Shown one piece after another: positions 7,885-16,432 of a stretch of DNA of 64,000 nucleotides; position 1 is the first letter of the stretch; every line of letters starts with the position of its first letter. The stretch spans positions 124,001 through 188,000 of the forward strand of contig NZ_FNZG01000003.1 in assembly GCF_900109195.1 (NCBI RefSeq), read 5' to 3'. Position numbers and translations under genes: made by a program. The stretch is from Pseudooceanicola nitratireducens (GTDB lineage Bacteria; Pseudomonadota; Alphaproteobacteria; Rhodobacterales; Rhodobacteraceae). The notes beneath the pieces are model-generated. The model did no database searches and was not told where the DNA came from. It was given only the letters and a program-made list of their open reading frames with translations.

Positions 7885-10800
7885 TCACAGATCCAGCCGT
7901 GCCCAGGCCCCCGCCCCATAGATTGCCGAGATCTGCGCGACCTCGACCCGCAGGGGGCCGGTGCCGCCATCCGCCGCCTGATCTGCCGCGCTGTAGGTCC
8001 AGTGGGCCGTGCTGACCTGCGCCTCTCGCAGCAGGGTTGCGCCGTCGAAGACCCGCACCGCGTAGCATTCCGCCTCTTCGCCCAGGGGGATCTCGGGGGC
8101 GTCCCAGCTGTCGGCGGCCAGGCGTGACCGGCGGATCCAGCGCAGGGCCAGGTCCGCACCCTGAGACGTTGCGCGCAGATGCACCGGCGACAGGGGCCGC
8201 AGCCCAATCCCGGGAAAGGCCGCGACCAGATGGGTATAGGACGCATCCGCGTAGTCCCGACGCGCCGGGCCGATCCGCAGATGCCGCGCCATGTTGCGGC
8301 TGGCCAGGGTCAGGCCCAGCTGCTCGGGCGTGCCATCCAGCGCCACCACATAGGACCCCGCGGGCCAGACATCGGGCATATCCGCATCCGTGCCCAATTG
8401 CCCCCGCAACCGGTGCGAGATCAGGAAAACCCCGTCACCGCCCGGCACCGCATCGCGGAATTGCAGCAGTTCCCACCCCGTGGGGCTGCCGTCGCCGATC
8501 GCCAGCAGGTTCTTGCCCGCCAGCAGCCCCGCATCGCTGACCGAATGCAGGCTGCCGCTGGTCAGGCGCAGCGCAAGCGGCGCGCCCCGGTCGATGCGGC
8601 CCGGATCGGCGCGCAGCAGCGGGGCCTGGGTCACGCCGATCACACTGCGGCTGTCCAACACCCGATCCAGCGCATAATCCTCGTCCGAGGCCGAGGTATA
8701 GACAGCCACGGTCCCCGGCCAGGGCTGCGCCGTGACGGCCACGTGCGGCGCATGGGGGATTTCCTCACCGCTCATCAGGGGCAGGTCCAGCAGCAAGGGA
8801 AAAACCGGCACGGGCGGCACGAAATCGGCCTGGCGCACCGCATCCTCGGCCACATCCACCGGGCGATAACTTTCCGCGTCGATGCGCAGCGCCTCGACCT
8901 GCTGAAAGGCACCGCGTTCGATCCGGTCGAGGCGATAGCTGCCGCCATCCCCGCCGATCCGCACCACGTCCCCTGCGCCCAGCCCGGAAAGAGAGGGCGG
9001 AAGCCCAAAGCGCACCCCGTCCCGGGCCACCCGCGCCTCGGCCAGCCAGCGTTCTGCCACCTGCCGCCCTTCCCCGCGCAGAAGCGCCAGCCGAAGCTCC
9101 TGCCCGCTGGTGACGTCGGACCCGTCGCCCGGGCGCACGGCCTCTTCGGTCACGGAGGCAAAATCGCCCCCCTGTTCGATGAACTGCACCCGGACGCGGC
9201 CCATGGTTTCGGCCTGCGCAGCGCGCTGTTCCTCCAGCCCCGCCAGCTCTTTCCCCTGACACAGAACGCCCGGATCGATATCCGCCGCAACCAGCCCGCT
9301 GCGCATGACGAACCGCAACACGCCATCGCGTTCCACCGCGTCGAACCCAAAGCGCAGCATCAGCGGCTGCAGCGCCTGCCGCGCGGTCCCACCACCCTGT
9401 TCCGTATACCCCCAGACCAGCCCGCGAAGATCGCTGACGTCGGCATCCCCAACCCCGGCCCGCGCACAAATCTCCTGCACCACGCCCGCCAGCGACCGGG
9501 CCGAGGCACGGCCAGTCACCCAATGCCCCCGCGCGTAATTCCCCCCATCCGCCCAGGCAGAAAGAGCGTTCGGAAACCACGGCCAGGGCCGCGCATCCCA
9601 GGCCCAGACATGGGCGCGATCCATGTCCACCATCCGCTGACCCGTCACCGCCGAAACCGGGTTCTTCGCCGGATCCCCCCAGTAGGACAGCATCGCCCGC
9701 AGGTATTGCATCTGCATCAGATCATCGCGCCGCCCGGTGGAAAAATGCGGCAGCCCGGTTTCCGAGGATTTGGGATCGACAAAGCGATTGGGCTGGTTCG
9801 TGCCCTTGTCGACGGCGGCACAGCCCAGTTCCGTGAACCAGATCGGTTTCGACTGCGGCACCCAGGGCGTTGGCGCGGCCTGACGCTGCCCGCCGATCCG
9901 GTCGTAATGCGCATGGCTCCAGAAAGACCGGATGTCCTTGGTGCGCCAGATCCAGGGCTCTCCGTGTGCGCCGTCGGTAATGGGCGTTCTGATCTGGGCG
10001 GCGCGGGCCTGATCCGAATGGTAGTACCAGTCGAACAGCTCTCCGCCCTCGATATTGGCCTTCAGGTAATCGACGTCATGGAGAGCCCCCCAGTGGGCGT
10101 CCAGGTGATCGTCGCCCTCGCGCCAGTCTGACAGCGGCAGGTAATTGTCGATGCCGATGAAATCCACGTCCTCATCCGCCCAAAGCGGATCCAGGTGGAA
10201 GATCCGATCTTCCGTGCCCTCGGGCGTGAAGCCGGCATATTCGCTCCAATCCGCGGCGTAGGAGATCTTGGTGTCGGGCCCCAGGATCTGGCGAACCGCG
10301 CTTGCCAGAGCGCGGAGAGCAGCCACCACCGGAAACCCCAGGTCATCGCGCACCCGGGTCAGCGCCACCATTTCCGACCCGATGCAGAAGGCATCCACCC
10401 CCCCGGCAGCGGCACATAGCGCGGCCTGATGCAGAATGAACCGCCGGTATCCCCAGTCCTCGGGGCCGCCATAGCTGACCGCGCCGGGCGTCACCGTGAA
10501 ATGCGACGGATCGGCCGCGCCGAAAAACGCCGCGACCTCCGCCGCCGCTTGGGCCGTACAATCGGGCGTGCCCACCTGACCCGGAGCCAGCGACAGGGTG
10601 ATCCGCCCCCGCCAGGGCAGCGCGGGCTGTTCCTCTCCTCCCCGGGGATCGGGCAAGGCATTGCCCGCCTGCTGGGTCATCAGGATGAAGGGATAATACA
10701 TCACCTTCAGCCCCCGCGCCTTCATCTCACCAATCGCCTGCAGGACGGAAGGATCGCAGGGCGTGCCGCCATAGATCGGCCGCCCCTCCCCATCCTGCGG

Positions 10801-11772
10801 CACCAGATCCGCCGCCGCGCGGCTGACCCCCGACACGGTCCAGGGCATCTCCTCCCCCTCGCGCGCAGGCTCTTCCACCGCCGGGCGGATCCGGCAGGAC
10901 CCACAGCGCAGGTCGTCCCCGAACCAGCTGACCACCAGCGAGACATGCCCACAGCCCGGAAGCTCCAACCCCAGCTGATCCAGCGACGTCGGCAGATCCG
11001 CCTGGCCAGAGGGGGAATGCATATTCGCCATCTCGACCACACCGGCGGCTCCGCGAAAACTGACCGGCGTGGTGGCCAGCGCATATTCCCCGCTGCCGGG
11101 GATCATCGCCACGGCCCGCACCGCGCGGGCAGGATCATCGGGGGCGATCTCCTCCGGTGCCGGACGGATGACCTCGAAGGCGAATTGCGGCACGCGGTTG
11201 TACCAGGCCTCCAGCGACAGATCCTCGATCACCACATAGGCCGTGCCGCGATAAGCGGGGACCGCACCTGCGCCCTCGACCGCCTCCATCCGGGGATCGG
11301 GCAGCTGGTCGCGCGACCCGGGATAGACCCGCATGTTCAGCTGATCCGGCGCGATCTCGGCCCCGTCGGCCCAGACACGGCCCACCCCGGCGATCTCGCC
11401 TTCGCACAGGGCAACGGCCAGCGACACGGTATAGGAATAGCTGCGGGTCCGGGGCCGCGGCGCGCCCTTCCCCCCGCCCGAGGTGGTGACATGTTCGGCA
11501 AACTCCGTGGCCCAGATCACCTGACCGGGCAGTTTCACCCGGCCATGAACGCGGGCGATGGCCTCGCCTTCCCCGGCCCCCATCAGGCGCAGACGATCGA
11601 CGCGCCCCGTTTCCACCGGGTCCGAGCCCGCGCCCAGCAGCCGCTGGTCAATAGCGCGCCCCAGGGTGGCCCCGACAAAGCGCCCCGCCACGACCGAGGA
11701 CAGGCCAAAGACCGTCCCCCCAAGCGATCCGCCAATGGCCGCACCGGCGGCGGAAAGAAGAAGCGTTGCCAT
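7885..11772 (-). CDS. GTA baseplate megatron / host-specificity protein (g15)
   Basis: A 1295-residue tail-tip protein, last gene of the GTA cluster. Seen: a glycine-rich hydrophobic N-terminus (about residues 1-45), a tail-protein region, then a TIM-barrel-like (glycoside hydrolase-like) domain around 330-740. That domain has VMYYPFILMTQQAGN, FCIGSEMVAL and FIGIDNYLPLSDW, the landmarks of the GTA TIM domain. A long beta-rich C-terminal half follows. In the Rhodobacter capsulatus GTA the homologue forms the distal tail tip and is thought to contact or open the recipient envelope. Length is normal and the frame intact, which argues for selection on GTA function. It follows g14 by three bases. 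Confidence 0.95.
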   Translation of the reverse strand: MATLLLSAAGAAIGGSLGGTVFGLSSVVAGRFVGATLGRAIDQRLLGAGSDPVETGRVDRLRLMGAGEGEAIARVHGRVKLPGQVIWATEFAEHVTTSGGGKGAPRPRTRSYSYTVSLAVALCEGEIAGVGRVWADGAEIAPDQLNMRVYPGSRDQLPDPRMEAVEGAGAVPAYRGTAYVVIEDLSLEAWYNRVPQFAFEVIRPAPEEIAPDDPARAVRAVAMIPGSGEYALATTPVSFRGAAGVVEMANMHSPSGQADLPTSLDQLGLELPGCGHVSLVVSWFGDDLRCGSCRIRPAVEEPAREGEEMPWTVSGVSRAAADLVPQDGEGRPIYGGTPCDPSVLQAIGEMKARGLKVMYYPFILMTQQAGNALPDPRGGEEQPALPWRGRITLSLAPGQVGTPDCTAQAAAEVAAFFGAADPSHFTVTPGAVSYGGPEDWGYRRFILHQAALCAAAGGVDAFCIGSEMVALTRVRDDLGFPVVAALRALASAVRQILGPDTKISYAADWSEYAGFTPEGTEDRIFHLDPLWADEDVDFIGIDNYLPLSDWREGDDHLDAHWGALHDVDYLKANIEGGELFDWYYHSDQARAAQIRTPITDGAHGEPWIWRTKDIRSFWSHAHYDRIGGQRQAAPTPWVPQSKPIWFTELGCAAVDKGTNQPNRFVDPKSSETGLPHFSTGRRDDLMQMQYLRAMLSYWGDPAKNPVSAVTGQRMVDMDRAHVWAWDARPWPWFPNALSAWADGGNYARGHWVTGRASARSLAGVVQEICARAGVGDADVSDLRGLVWGYTEQGGGTARQALQPLMLRFGFDAVERDGVLRFVMRSGLVAADIDPGVLCQGKELAGLEEQRAAQAETMGRVRVQFIEQGGDFASVTEEAVRPGDGSDVTSGQELRLALLRGEGRQVAERWLAEARVARDGVRFGLPPSLSGLGAGDVVRIGGDGGSYRLDRIERGAFQQVEALRIDAESYRPVDVAEDAVRQADFVPPVPVFPLLLDLPLMSGEEIPHAPHVAVTAQPWPGTVAVYTSASDEDYALDRVLDSRSVIGVTQAPLLRADPGRIDRGAPLALRLTSGSLHSVSDAGLLAGKNLLAIGDGSPTGWELLQFRDAVPGGDGVFLISHRLRGQLGTDADMPDVWPAGSYVVALDGTPEQLGLTLASRNMARHLRIGPARRDYADASYTHLVAAFPGIGLRPLSPVHLRATSQGADLALRWIRRSRLAADSWDAPEIPLGEEAECYAVRVFDGATLLREAQVSTAHWTYSAADQAADGGTGPLRVEVAQISAIYGAGAWARLDL

Positions 11773-11775
11773 GGG

Positions 11776-12216
11776 TCAGACCTCCGGGAATGTGAAACGG
11801 GCCACGATGCGCCGCCGCCAAGGGGCCGAGAGCGGGCTTTCCACCACCCCGTGACCGGAATAGGCGTGGATGAATGTGGGCTTTCGCCCTACAGCGCCCT
11901 GAACGCCCAGATGCTTGGCCACCCCGCCGCTGCGCATGCGGAACAGCAGGACCTGGCCGGGGGCCTCTGCGCCCCCAGGCAGCAGATGCCGCGCCGCCGC
12001 CGCCCACAGCCGTTCGTCCCCGGAAGGTTCCGACCAGTCGCGGCTATAGGGCGGTACGGGCTCCGGTTCGGCCCCATACAGCTCGCGCCAGATGCCGCGC
12101 AGAAGGCCCAGGCAATCCGCCCCGATCCCCCGGTGCGAGGCCTGGTGCAGATAGGGCGTACCGATCCAGCCGCGCGCGGCGGTGACAATAGCGTCTGGGG
12201 TGGTCACTGTGGTCAT
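11776..12216 (-). CDS. GTA tail-tip NlpC/P60 peptidase (g14)
   Basis: About 146 residues, a cysteine peptidase thought to cut recipient peptidoglycan crosslinks during DNA delivery. Seen: GWIGTPYLHQASHRGIGADCLGL with the catalytic Cys in ADCLGL near residue 33, and a later KHLGV histidine near 103 in the position of the catalytic His, followed by FIHAYSGHGVVES. The start at 12216 overlaps the g13 stop as ATGA, giving the expected short form; an upstream open extension in the g13 region is a shadow. Translational coupling to g13 fits stoichiometric assembly of the baseplate. Confidence 0.93.
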   Translation of the reverse strand: MTTVTTPDAIVTAARGWIGTPYLHQASHRGIGADCLGLLRGIWRELYGAEPEPVPPYSRDWSEPSGDERLWAAAARHLLPGGAEAPGQVLLFRMRSGGVAKHLGVQGAVGRKPTFIHAYSGHGVVESPLSAPWRRRIVARFTFPEV

Positions 12217-13091
12217 CTCCGGCTGCCTCCGCTGGTGGCACCGCTTTGTGCCGGGGTGACGGCCAGCCAGTCTTCTCCGGGGATATCCGGGAAGCCCTGA
12301 TAATTGGCGAGGTTGTTGAACTTGTAACGGCAGCTCACCATCCGCTTGTCGCAACCCGCGCTGATCCGCACCCGATCCCCTGAGACCAGGGGCGCGCGCA
12401 GGCTGGCCCAGAGGTCGATCTGCCGTTCCTCTCCCGCCTGATCGCGCTTGATCGCCTCGGTCAGGCCTTGCGCGGCACCGGACAGAACATCCAATCTGCC
12501 ATGAGTGAACCAACCGGGTTCATAGTCCGGCAAGGGAGGCAGGGTCAGCTGCGCGCCCGCGACCGTGCTGACCGTGGTTTCCACCGCATAGCCCGGGGCC
12601 GTCAGATCGACACCACAGGCACTGTCCCCCAGAACGGCCCCGCAGGGTTTCTGATAGATCCGCCCGCGCGGCTGGTTCAGCGGCTCTGACAGCCCGCGCA
12701 GTTCCGCCGTGAAGGCCCCGCCCGCGCGGCTGATCTCTCCGATCGTGCCGCGAAACACCATCTGGCGCTGTGCCACGTCCTGCCAGTTGACCCGCCAGGC
12801 GCGCACCTCGGCCCCGTCAAAGCGGCCCGCGTCGATGTCGGCCTCACCGATGGCTGCGTCGCTGAGCGCGCCAAGCGCCTCGGAATTGTCGACCGACAAG
12901 CCGGTGCCCTGTTGCAGCGCCAGGGCCGACAGCCCGGTGTCGGCGCGGAAGTCGATCCCGTCAAAGCTCAGCGGACGGTCATGATCGGTGAAGCCCAGAA
13001 CGATGCCGTCGGCCCGGGTGATCGCCCAGGCGTTGCAGACATGGGTCGTGCCGCTGGCCAGATGCGCGGCGAGGTCGGGATTGAAACTCAT
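12213..13091 (-). CDS. GTA baseplate hub protein (g13, DUF2163 type)
   Basis: A 292-residue tail-tip hub component. Seen: a conserved opening (HVCNAWAITRADG), then in the C-terminal half two cysteine pairs, CGAVLGDSAC near residue 153 and GCDKRMVSC near 250, followed by FNNLANYQGFPDIPG. Paired Cys of this kind occur in tail-tip proteins related to lambda gpL, where they hold an iron-sulfur cluster; the same is inferred here, not shown. It overlaps g12 upstream by four bases and g14 downstream by four. Confidence 0.93.
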   Translation of the reverse strand: MSFNPDLAAHLASGTTHVCNAWAITRADGIVLGFTDHDRPLSFDGIDFRADTGLSALALQQGTGLSVDNSEALGALSDAAIGEADIDAGRFDGAEVRAWRVNWQDVAQRQMVFRGTIGEISRAGGAFTAELRGLSEPLNQPRGRIYQKPCGAVLGDSACGVDLTAPGYAVETTVSTVAGAQLTLPPLPDYEPGWFTHGRLDVLSGAAQGLTEAIKRDQAGEERQIDLWASLRAPLVSGDRVRISAGCDKRMVSCRYKFNNLANYQGFPDIPGEDWLAVTPAQSGATSGGSRR

Positions 13092-13720
13092 ACCCGCAGC
13101 TCCACCACCGGGACATTCGGCATGTCGCCCGCCTGGAACGACGCGACCGAGGTCGCGATGCGATCCGTATCAAAGCGCACCGGCACGTCGAACTCAAAGC
13201 CTGCGGTGACCTCGGCATTGGTCACCGGGGCCTCATCCAGAACGATCCGGCCGGTGGTCAAATCGACGCTGAAATCCAGCCCCTCGCGCAGTTCCGATCC
13301 ATTGACCCCGATGCGCAGCGTGCCCGCCACAGGCTTGGCAATCACCCGCGCGACCTCTTGTTGGCCGGACCGGTAGGATTTGATCAGCTGGAAGTCATGG
13401 GTGTCGCCGTCGCCGCGCGCCAGCAGCTGATCGGTAAAGGCGATCTGGGCCGTCGGCGCACAGGATTTGTAGTCGGACCAGTCCTTCCAGCGGAACCCGT
13501 ATAGCTGGCCTTCGCGCGCCTCAAAGAAGGCCAGCAGGGTTTCGATATCGTCCAGAGACCGCATCGAGACGCCGGCATCATAGCGCCGCCGGGATTGCGA
13601 CCAGGGGGCGTTGCGTTCCTCGTATCCGTTGGCGAGGGTGACGATTTCCGTGCGGCGTTCCGGCCCTCCGGAGGACCCGAAGGACAGCGCCGCGGGGAAA
13701 CGGATTTCATGGAAGGACAT
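13088..13720 (-). CDS. GTA distal tail protein (g12, DUF2460 type)
   Basis: About 210 residues. Seen: the family opening MSFHEIRFPAALSFGSSGGP, ERNAPWSQSRRRYDAG near residue 38, and FEAREGQLYGFRWKDWSDYK near 70, all characteristic of the GTA/phage DUF2460 distal-tail family that joins tail tube to baseplate. I use the ATG at 13720; a TTG 15 codons upstream in frame is less likely. It overlaps g13 by four bases. Upstream lies an unusually long 289-bp gap before g11 that contains a structured repeat element. Confidence 0.93.
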   Translation of the reverse strand: MSFHEIRFPAALSFGSSGGPERRTEIVTLANGYEERNAPWSQSRRRYDAGVSMRSLDDIETLLAFFEAREGQLYGFRWKDWSDYKSCAPTAQIAFTDQLLARGDGDTHDFQLIKSYRSGQQEVARVIAKPVAGTLRIGVNGSELREGLDFSVDLTTGRIVLDEAPVTNAEVTAGFEFDVPVRFDTDRIATSVASFQAGDMPNVPVVELRV

Positions 13721-13763
13721 GCGGGTTCCTTTCGGGGTTGGGGTTGAGATTTCAGCATTCGTC

Positions 13764-13915
13764 AAACCGGCTCGAGTTCATCCGAGGTCTTCGCAAAGGG
13801 CAGCGTCCGTCCGCGGGTGGCTGCGAAGCGGCCGCCCAGGGGGGCGGCCCCTCTCAGCGATTGCGAGCAATCGCTTGCCGGGCAACGGGCCGCTGCCCGG
13901 CGTGCCGCCGGGCGG
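13764..13915 (+). repeat. Structured intergenic repeat element, copy A (diverged, inside GTA cluster)
   Basis: Shares with copies at 51626 and 59371 an ungapped 34-nt leader of the form AACCG-(K)-C-N9-T(CC/TA)GAG-RTC-WWC, then GGGCAGCG (13798-13805) pairing with CGCTGCCC (13891-13898). Also shared are an internal GGGTGGCTG / CGGCCGCCC hairpin and the closing hairpin CCCGGCG-TGC-CGCCGGG (13896-13912). It carries an extra perfect 9-bp hairpin AGCGATTGC-GA-GCAATCGCT (13856-13875) missing from the others. Coordinates may be off by one base. Confidence 0.75.
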
Positions 13916-14009
13916 TTCCTCAAGTCAAAGGTTCGGCAATTGGGGGCTCTTCGCTGTGCTCATCGCGGCCCACGAGAGCCGTGGGATATGGACGCATCAT
14001 CATCCCCCC

Positions 14010-14672
14010 TCACCGGTTCCGCTGCCCCCGCGCCAGGGCACGCGACATCTGTGCGGCGACCTGCGCCTGGGACCGGCGGAAGCTGTCGGCATCAGGGGTC
14101 TGGATGTTCATCACCACCGTCACCGGACGCCCGCCCTGGGATCGCACGCCCAGCTTGCCATCGCTGCCACGGGTCAGCGGCAGGATCGCCTCGGGCCCCG
14201 CCTCTCCCATCAGCCCGGTGGCCCCGCGCATGGGAAAGGCCGTCGGGCCGCGCACCACGCCGCCGTCGGCAAAGGGCATCACCCGGCCCTGGGCAATCGC
14301 GCCCCCCCGCGCAAAAGGCAGGACGTTCTGGAACAACCCGCCGACGCCCTGGGCGATCATCCCGCCGAAATGATCCGTCACCGGTTTGACGGCGGCGTTG
14401 TACGCCTGAGAGATCACCGAATTCGCCACGATCCCCAGGGCATCCGACAGTTTCGCCCCATCCAGAACGACCGCATCCAGCGCCCGCTTCAACCCGCGCG
14501 ACAGCCCGCGTTCCAGCGTCTGCACGTCCTTGCCGGTCTCGGCCAGGGCCACCCGCATCCGGCGCAATTCGCTGTCAAAGCCGGCGGCCATACCCGCCGC
14601 CCCGCCAAGCGACAGCTCCAGCGCCTCGACCTGGGCGTGCAGATCGCCAATGCCGTCGAAATCCTCGATCAT
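14010..14672 (-). CDS. GTA tail tape measure protein (g11)
   Basis: A 220-residue protein whose length sets the short GTA tail. Seen: a helical N-terminal half with heptad-like leucines (VEALELSLGGAAGMAAGFDSEL), a central hydrophobic stretch, and a glycine/alanine-rich C-terminal part with FARGGAIAQGRVMPFADGG and LMGEAGPEAILPL, a motif repeatedly seen at the end of phage tape-measure proteins. It is much shorter than phage relatives, as expected for GTA. Its start overlaps the g10.1 stop by four bases. Downstream is the long gap holding repeat copy A. Confidence 0.9.
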   Translation of the reverse strand: MIEDFDGIGDLHAQVEALELSLGGAAGMAAGFDSELRRMRVALAETGKDVQTLERGLSRGLKRALDAVVLDGAKLSDALGIVANSVISQAYNAAVKPVTDHFGGMIAQGVGGLFQNVLPFARGGAIAQGRVMPFADGGVVRGPTAFPMRGATGLMGEAGPEAILPLTRGSDGKLGVRSQGGRPVTVVMNIQTPDADSFRRSQAQVAAQMSRALARGQRNR

Positions 14673-14935
14673 GCGTCACCTCTGTTCATGTTCGGCCCTT
14701 CATGGTCCGCTTGCGCGTCCGGAAAGGCCGCCATCAAATCCACCAGCCCCGCCCGGCCAAGCGCCGGGGGCGCGGCGCGGCCAAGCATCAGCGACAGTTC
14801 CGCCGGGGTCAGCGCCCAGAATTCCGCCGGGCGCAGGCCCAGACCCCGCACCCCGGCCTGCACCAGCGACACCCAGTCAAATCCCTCGCCCCCCCGTGAC
14901 GGGCTGCCCTGCGCCCCCTGTGCCAAACCGCTCAT
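14669..14935 (-). CDS. GTA tail assembly chaperone-like small protein (g10.1)
   Basis: An 88-residue protein starting MSGLAQGAQGSP at an ATG that overlaps the g10 stop (ATGA), and itself overlapping g11. Seen: the family block FDWVSLVQAGVRGLGLRP followed by FWALTPAELSLML, matching the conserved small GTA/phage protein between g10 and the tape measure. Position in the cluster suggests a tail-assembly chaperone or frameshift-partner analogue. A much longer upstream extension in this frame is antisense-free shadow over g10 and is left out. Confidence 0.85.
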   Translation of the reverse strand: MSGLAQGAQGSPSRGGEGFDWVSLVQAGVRGLGLRPAEFWALTPAELSLMLGRAAPPALGRAGLVDLMAAFPDAQADHEGPNMNRGDA

Positions 14936-15255
14936 TCCGCGCCCTCCGGCAGGGCGAAGGCCAGCGTCAGCAGTCGCGCCGCCGCACGTGAGGCCGCGAC
15001 CGGCCCGCCCTCGATATCTGCCTGCAACAGATCCGCCGCACGCCCCTGCCAGCCACCACCGTGCAACCCCGCGACGATCAGCGCCAGCACGTCGCGGGTG
15101 GAAAACTGCGCCTCCTCGAACCGCTGGATCAGCGCCATCAGCGACCCCGCGCACAGGCTCTCCTCAAGCTCGGCCAGGGCACCAAGGGTCAGGCGCATCA
15201 CATGGGCGCGCCCGTCGATCACCAGCGTGACCTCTCCGGCGTAGGGATTGCCCAT
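14932..15255 (-). CDS. GTA gp10 family protein
   Basis: A 107-residue GTA-family protein of the tail module. Seen: GEVTLVIDGRAHVMRLTLGALAELEE at the N-terminus and a helical C-terminal half with DVLALIVAGLHGGG. This arrangement is diagnostic of the GTA gp10 family, whose role resembles phage tail assembly chaperones encoded just before the tape measure. It overlaps g9 by one base (TGATG) and g10.1 by four, so the whole tail module is translated as a coupled chain. Confidence 0.92.
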   Translation of the reverse strand: MGNPYAGEVTLVIDGRAHVMRLTLGALAELEESLCAGSLMALIQRFEEAQFSTRDVLALIVAGLHGGGWQGRAADLLQADIEGGPVAASRAAARLLTLAFALPEGAE

Positions 15256-15668
15256 CAGATTGCTGAGAAGCTCAGCGCCCCGGCCGAGGCCAGAGACATC
15301 TCATAGGTGGCCTCGCCGTCATGCACGCCGGCGTATTCGATACCGGTCACCTGGAACGGGCCCTCGATGATGCCGAAATCGGGGATGATGACCTGGAAAT
15401 CCGGCGTTTCCCCGTCGAAAAAGATCTGCCGCGCCCGTTCGTCCGAGCCCGCGTCGCGGAACACCCCCGCCCCCGAAACCGAGGCCGAGCGCACCCCCGC
15501 GCCCCCCAGCAATTCGCGCCAGCCGCCCTGGCTTTCCAGGCTGGTGACATCCACCGCCTCGGCGTTGAAACTGATGCGCGAGGCGCGCAGACCCGCCAGC
15601 GTCTGGAAGGTGCCGTTGTCGGACATGTCGACCTTGATCAACAGGTCCTTGCCATTCTGGGCTGCCAT
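15255..15668 (-). CDS. GTA major tail tube protein (g9)
   Basis: A 137-residue structural protein that polymerises into the tail tube. Seen: MAAQNGKDLLIKVD start, FQTLAGLRASRISFNAEAVDVTSLES in the middle, the GAGVRSASVSGAGVF strand, and the FQVTGIEYAGVHDGEATYEMSLASAG end, all matching the TP901-1-like major tail protein family found in GTAs. GGAGACAAGAA precedes the ATG, a strong ribosome site that fits the need for many copies. Confidence 0.93.
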   Translation of the reverse strand: MAAQNGKDLLIKVDMSDNGTFQTLAGLRASRISFNAEAVDVTSLESQGGWRELLGGAGVRSASVSGAGVFRDAGSDERARQIFFDGETPDFQVIIPDFGIIEGPFQVTGIEYAGVHDGEATYEMSLASAGALSFSAI

Positions 15669-15689
15669 TTCTTGTCTCCTGATAAGGGG

Positions 15690-16100
15690 TTATTCGTCGT
15701 CCAGCAGGGCGCGGAACGTCATGTCGATGCGCCTTTGCTGGCCGGCCTCGTCGCGTTTCGCCCGCGCCCGCAGAAAGTTCAGCGTGACCAGCCTGCCGCG
15801 ATCCAACGCGCCCAGGGGCTGATCCAGAACGTCCGATACGGCGGCGGCCACGGCCTTGGCCTCCTGGAAGCCGCCCGCATCGGTGACGACCGAGATCACG
15901 AAATCATGCCGCGCGCCGCTGATGCCCTGATCGGACCGGTCCTGCGCCGTCTCGGGGCCGAGGCTGACGTAAAGCGCGGGGATCGCACCCACGGGGGGCG
16001 CGTCGAAAATCGCTGTACCCACAAGGGCTTGCAACGCGGCATCCGCCGAAAGCGCGGCATAGACGGCCTTTTGCAGCGCGATGGCCATGGTGTAGGTCAT
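15690..16100 (-). CDS. GTA tail terminator / connector protein (g8, DUF3168)
   Basis: A 136-residue head-tail interface protein. Seen: ALQKAVYAALSADAALQALVG at the N-terminus, IPALYVSLGPETAQDRS, and a beta strand HDFVISVVTDAGGFQEAKAV, typical of the DUF3168 family that caps the tail tube at the capsid end. It overlaps g7 by four bases and is 21 bases upstream of g9. Confidence 0.9.
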   Translation of the reverse strand: MTYTMAIALQKAVYAALSADAALQALVGTAIFDAPPVGAIPALYVSLGPETAQDRSDQGISGARHDFVISVVTDAGGFQEAKAVAAAVSDVLDQPLGALDRGRLVTLNFLRARAKRDEAGQQRRIDMTFRALLDDE

Positions 16101-16432
16101 GCCGCGACCTCCTCGTGCGCGAAACAGATCAGATGGCGGCCTTCGCTGTCGCGTTCCGCCACGGCCTCGATCCGGAACAGGCGCGGGCCCTCGCGGAAGC
16201 GTTGCCCCGCCACGGGGCGCGAGGGCGTGCCGACCGGCGCGCCGCGCACCACGATGCGATAGCCGGTGCGCGCGGTGGCCAGCGGACCCAGATCGGTGCC
16301 GCGCCCGGTGCGGGCGCTTACATCGGCCCAGATCTCGCCCAAGGCCACCCAGGCCTCGGAGTACCCGCCCGAGCCATCGGGCTGACGCTGGCGGTCTTCC
16401 AGCACCAGCAGCCGGTTCAGACGCGGGCTCAT
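16097..16432 (-). CDS. GTA head-tail adaptor (g7)
   Basis: A 111-residue connector of the SPP1 gp16-like head-tail joining family. Seen: LNRLLVLEDRQRQPDGSGGY, then WVALGEIWADVSARTGRG and the closing RLFRIEAVAERDSEGRHLIC, the standard order for this family. It is flanked by four-base overlaps with g6 and g8, keeping the connector proteins in one coupled set. Confidence 0.92.
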   Translation of the reverse strand: MSPRLNRLLVLEDRQRQPDGSGGYSEAWVALGEIWADVSARTGRGTDLGPLATARTGYRIVVRGAPVGTPSRPVAGQRFREGPRLFRIEAVAERDSEGRHLICFAHEEVAA

